Below, piece by piece: positions 61,890 through 64,000 of a stretch of 64,000 nt of DNA (positions within the stretch are counted from its first letter, which is position 1; each line of letters starts with the position of its first letter). This DNA is from UMGS1889 sp900556055. GTDB lineage: Bacteria; Bacillota; Clostridia; Oscillospirales; Ruminococcaceae. Made by a program: the position numbers and the translations under genes. The stretch lies in the NCBI GenBank assembly GCA_902463265.1, contig CABQEV010000001.1, forward strand, positions 218,840-282,839, read 5' to 3'. Below the pieces are notes generated by a model. The model had not been told where the DNA came from, did no database searches, and saw only the letters and a program-made list of their open reading frames with translations.

Positions 61890-63395
61890 ATGAAGGGTAT
61901 TTATTCGCCTGTTATTGACATAAGGCGCAAGGTATTTACCGAAGTCGCAAGACTTGCTTATGAGGGCGGGGACTATTCCCGTGTTGACGAACTTCCGTAT
62001 AAGATATATCCCGGAGACGGCGACGGATACAGGGATTCCATATTCCTCGAAAGAGCGGTAGTTGGCGAGAGAATACGCCTTGCTATGGGACTTCCTCTGC
62101 GCACGATGGATAAGTGTTCAATGGTATCAGATGGTGTTGATGAAAGTGCGGTAGCAGAGAAGTATTATGATCCGCCGCTTGTAAATATCATCAAGTTTGC
62201 GTGCCATGCATGTCCCGAAACGCATTATCATGTAACCGACTGCTGTCAGGGCTGCTTTGCAAATCCCTGCAAGGAAGTGTGTCCAAAGAAAGCTATATCC
62301 ATAAAAGAGGGACGTTCAGTCATTGACCGCACAAAATGCATAAGCTGCGGAAAGTGCAAGGAAGTATGTCCTTACGGTGCTATATTGAAGCTTGTACGTC
62401 CATGCGCATCTGCGTGCGGAATGGATGCAATATCCAGCGATGCACACGGCAGAGCGCAGATAGATCAGGATAAGTGTGTTTCCTGCGGAATGTGCATAGT
62501 AAACTGTCCTTTCGGCGCAATATCCGACAAGGGACAGATATTCCAGCTTATACATTCGATCAAACAGGGCGATGAAGTCATCGCAGTCATAGCACCTGCA
62601 TTTCTGGGGCAGTTCGGTCCGTCCGCAACGCCCGGAAAGCTTACGGCTGCAATGAAAATGCTCGGATTTTCTTCGGTTGCGGAGGTAGCGGTCGGAGCAG
62701 ATCTTTGTACAATTGAAGAAGCAAGGGATTTCCTTGAAAATGTTCCGAAAAATCAGCCGTTTATGGCAACATCGTGCTGTCCTTCATGGTCTGTAATGGC
62801 GAAAAAGCTGTTTCCGGATCTTGCACCGTATATCTCAATGGCACTGACACCGATGGTTCTGACTGCACGTCTTCAGAAAAAGGAGCATCCCGGCTGTAAG
62901 GTCGCATTTATCGGACCATGCTCGGCAAAAAAGCTTGAGGCAAGCAGAAGAACGATCCGAAGTGACGTTGATTTCGTGCTGACATTTGAGGAACTCATGG
63001 GAATGTTCGAAGCAAAGAACGTTGATTTTGCATCAATACCCGATGATACACCATTCAGCGAGGGCACAGCCGCAGGACGTGGATTTGCTGTTTCGGGAGG
63101 AGTTGCACAGGCGGTTGCGGATGCAATAAAGGTCATTGATCCCGAAAGAGAGATAAACATCACATCGGCACAGGGACTTAGTGAATGCCGTAAAATGCTT
63201 ATGATGGCTAAGGCCGGAAAGTACAACGGATATCTGCTGGAAGGCATGGCGTGTCCCGGCGGCTGCGTTGGCGGAGCAGGAACACTTCAGATGCTCAATA
63301 AAGCAACGGTCAGCATAACGAAGTATAAAAATGAAGCGGAGAAGAAGAATGCTACCGAATCGGAGTATAAGGAGAATCTGAATCTGCTTGATTAA
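61890..63395 (+). CDS. [FeFe] hydrogenase, monomeric, with N-terminal ferredoxin domain
   Basis: The 501-aa protein has an N-terminal Cys-rich segment (CHACPETHYHVTDCCQGC), two [4Fe-4S] motifs (TKCISCGKCKEVCPYGAI and DKCVSCGMCIVNCPFGAI) and a C-terminal H-cluster domain with ATSCCPSW (TSCCPSW 294-300), GPCSAKKLEA (from 342) and EGMACPGGCVGGAG (from 451), the three H-cluster signatures. It reduces protons or oxidises hydrogen with ferredoxin in the cytosol. The N-terminal layout and the motif variants suggest group B, not the bifurcating type; no HydB or HydC genes are next to it. The ATG at 61890 follows AAGGA. Maturation genes are not in the window. Confidence 0.93.
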   Translation: MKGIYSPVIDIRRKVFTEVARLAYEGGDYSRVDELPYKIYPGDGDGYRDSIFLERAVVGERIRLAMGLPLRTMDKCSMVSDGVDESAVAEKYYDPPLVNIIKFACHACPETHYHVTDCCQGCFANPCKEVCPKKAISIKEGRSVIDRTKCISCGKCKEVCPYGAILKLVRPCASACGMDAISSDAHGRAQIDQDKCVSCGMCIVNCPFGAISDKGQIFQLIHSIKQGDEVIAVIAPAFLGQFGPSATPGKLTAAMKMLGFSSVAEVAVGADLCTIEEARDFLENVPKNQPFMATSCCPSWSVMAKKLFPDLAPYISMALTPMVLTARLQKKEHPGCKVAFIGPCSAKKLEASRRTIRSDVDFVLTFEELMGMFEAKNVDFASIPDDTPFSEGTAAGRGFAVSGGVAQAVADAIKVIDPEREINITSAQGLSECRKMLMMAKAGKYNGYLLEGMACPGGCVGGAGTLQMLNKATVSITKYKNEAEKKNATESEYKENLNLLD

Positions 63396-63440
63396 GTGAT
63401 GTGCGTATACATACATTGGAATTTTGATTTTTGCTTGATG

Positions 63441-63471
63441 GGAGAACTGCTTTTGCGGTTCTCCTTTTTTA
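63441..63471 (+). terminator. Terminator of the hydrogenase gene
   Basis: GGAGAAC pairs with GTTCTCC around TGCTTTTGCG and is followed by TTTTTT. About 45 bp after the stop codon. Confidence 0.9.
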
Positions 63472-63477
63472 TATTCA

Positions 63478-63525
63478 GGTGAATAGTGAATAGTGGTCAG
63501 TGGATAGTGGACAGTGAACAGCGAA
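63478..63525. repeat. Short imperfect tandem repeats
   Basis: The stretch GGTGAATAGTGAATAGTGG, then TCAGTGGATAGTGGACAGTG and AACAG, consists of about 7-bp units of the type AGTGGAC/AGTGAAT. Noncoding; likely a simple-sequence region. Confidence 0.6.
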
Positions 63526-63597
63526 GCTTCGGCGGTTATCACTTGGTGCATTTCAAGCGCACAGCACCGCCAAATCCGCACCCAAACTAAAAAGCGT

Positions 63598-63655
63598 TGG
63601 GGTCCAGCCCTTGGGCTTTGGCAAGGGCTGGTCGCCCTCGCAAGGGCGAAACTCC
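63598..63655. repeat. GC-rich double palindrome
   Basis: CCAGCCCTTG pairs with CAAGGGCTGG, and directly after it TCGCCCT pairs with AGGGCGA around a short loop. Both palindromes lie in noncoding DNA of higher GC than the surroundings; probably a dispersed intergenic repeat. Confidence 0.55.
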
Positions 63656-63732
63656 GCAAGCTGCAATTAAAAATTCGCTGACATAAAGAGAAACAAAACC
63701 ATCAGTCCAAACACAGAACGCACAAAGCCGCA

Positions 63733-63944
63733 AATAAAAAAAGCCGCATGCAGAAAAAGAAACAGTAGAACCGCTATCCCCACACATCAATCCAAAGAAC
63801 CAAAGAGCATCAAACCTGCATGCGGCGTATTGACCGATAACATCGCCGCACGGCGATAATGTATCGGTCAACCGTTTCGCAAGAAACGGCGGAAGGTCAC
63901 TTGGCTGTCGATATCCGCAGTTCAGGCTATTGCTTGTTCTGCGG
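63733..63944 (-). ncRNA. Candidate structured small RNA at the window end
   Basis: On the minus strand, starting just after a promoter, the sequence forms CCGCAG/CTGCGG (about 63918-63945), then CCGTTTC-TTGC-GAAACGG (63872-63889), then a long interrupted stem TTGACCGATA/TATCGGTCAA enclosing ATCGCCG/CGGCGAT (63830-63871), and finally GCCGCATGCAG with CTGCATGCGGC (63816-63826 with 63743-63753) around a 62-nt loop, followed by TTTTTTTATTT. The stacked stems, promoter and terminal T-run fit an RNA of about 210 nt. The strand is favoured by the promoter; a T-run on the other strand (CTGCGGCTTTTTATA) leaves doubt. No known family recognised. Confidence 0.5.
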
Positions 63945-63950
63945 CTTTTT

Positions 63951-63979
63951 ATACTAAACACCAATTAAACTATAGACAA
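63951..63979 (-). promoter_or_regulatory. Promoter-like sequence for the candidate small RNA
   Basis: Minus-strand TTGTCT (63974-63979), 17-bp spacer, TAGTAT (63951-63956). Moderate match to the sigma-A consensus. Confidence 0.5.
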
Positions 63980-64000
63980 AATCGATGAAATAAGGTATAA

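Noticed and set aside
63587..63964. A 125-aa minus-strand frame at the window end
   Set aside because: It crosses several palindromes and a promoter-like sequence, has no ribosome binding site and no recognisable residues.

Overview
The window reads as a chromosomal segment of an anaerobic gut or rumen Ruminococcus-type bacterium (Oscillospiraceae, Bacillota). Grounds for this: LL-diaminopimelate aminotransferase lysine synthesis, the carboxyspermidine polyamine route, a monomeric [FeFe] hydrogenase, a five-part ferredoxin-rich glutamate synthase, AGG-rich ribosome binding sites and sigma-A promoters. Species assignment is inference.

Region by region. 1-9326 is part of a very long type I-C-like CRISPR array: 139 copies of a 33-bp repeat are visible, and the leader and cas genes must lie to the left, outside the window. 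The trailer end is abutted by a decayed IS5-family element (9337-10006), then a uracil-DNA-glycosylase-superfamily gene and a resolvase relic. 11490-17117 is a compact unusual locus: a Ro60/TROVE-like vWA protein, at least two small RNAs that fold as circularly permuted tRNA mimics (bacterial Y RNA, YrlA type), a further structured RNA, a 33-aa ORF, an unknown 300-aa gene, and a divergent pair of WYL-domain regulators. 17265-20658 holds a polysaccharide deacetylase, a bactofilin and a membrane protein. 20706-23748 (minus) is the carboxyspermidine pair plus a small membrane-anchored Cys protein. 24055-29919 is an exopolysaccharide operon (priming glycosyltransferase, VanZ-like protein, CpsC/CpsD/CpsB-type control, EpsG polymerase-like protein).

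30186-33267 carries an alanine/sodium symporter and an ECF sigma factor with its membrane partner. 33440-37931 (minus) is one operon: rpiB, upp, glmS, a GT2 transferase and pyrophosphatase. 38208-42029 (minus) runs ACT protein, hom, thrB, tsaE, tsaB. 42277-45678 (minus) has a low-complexity membrane protein and an ANTAR regulator co-transcribed with dapF and dapL. 45818-50844 (minus) is the split glutamate synthase operon.

51297-59126 is a five-gene operon (SWIM zinc-finger protein, helical-repeat protein, MoxR-type AAA+ ATPase, DUF5682 protein, vWA protein), a MoxR/vWA chaperone-like system of unknown target. 59316-63395 holds a MATE exporter, a zinc-ribbon membrane protein and the hydrogenase. 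The last 550 bp contain repeats and a candidate structured RNA with its own promoter.

The most interesting items are the Ro60-like protein/tRNA-mimic RNA locus, the spacer pairs inside the CRISPR array that reveal a TTC PAM without any database, and the SWIM-MoxR-DUF5682-vWA operon. All family calls come from reading motifs by eye; no alignment, fold or search was run.
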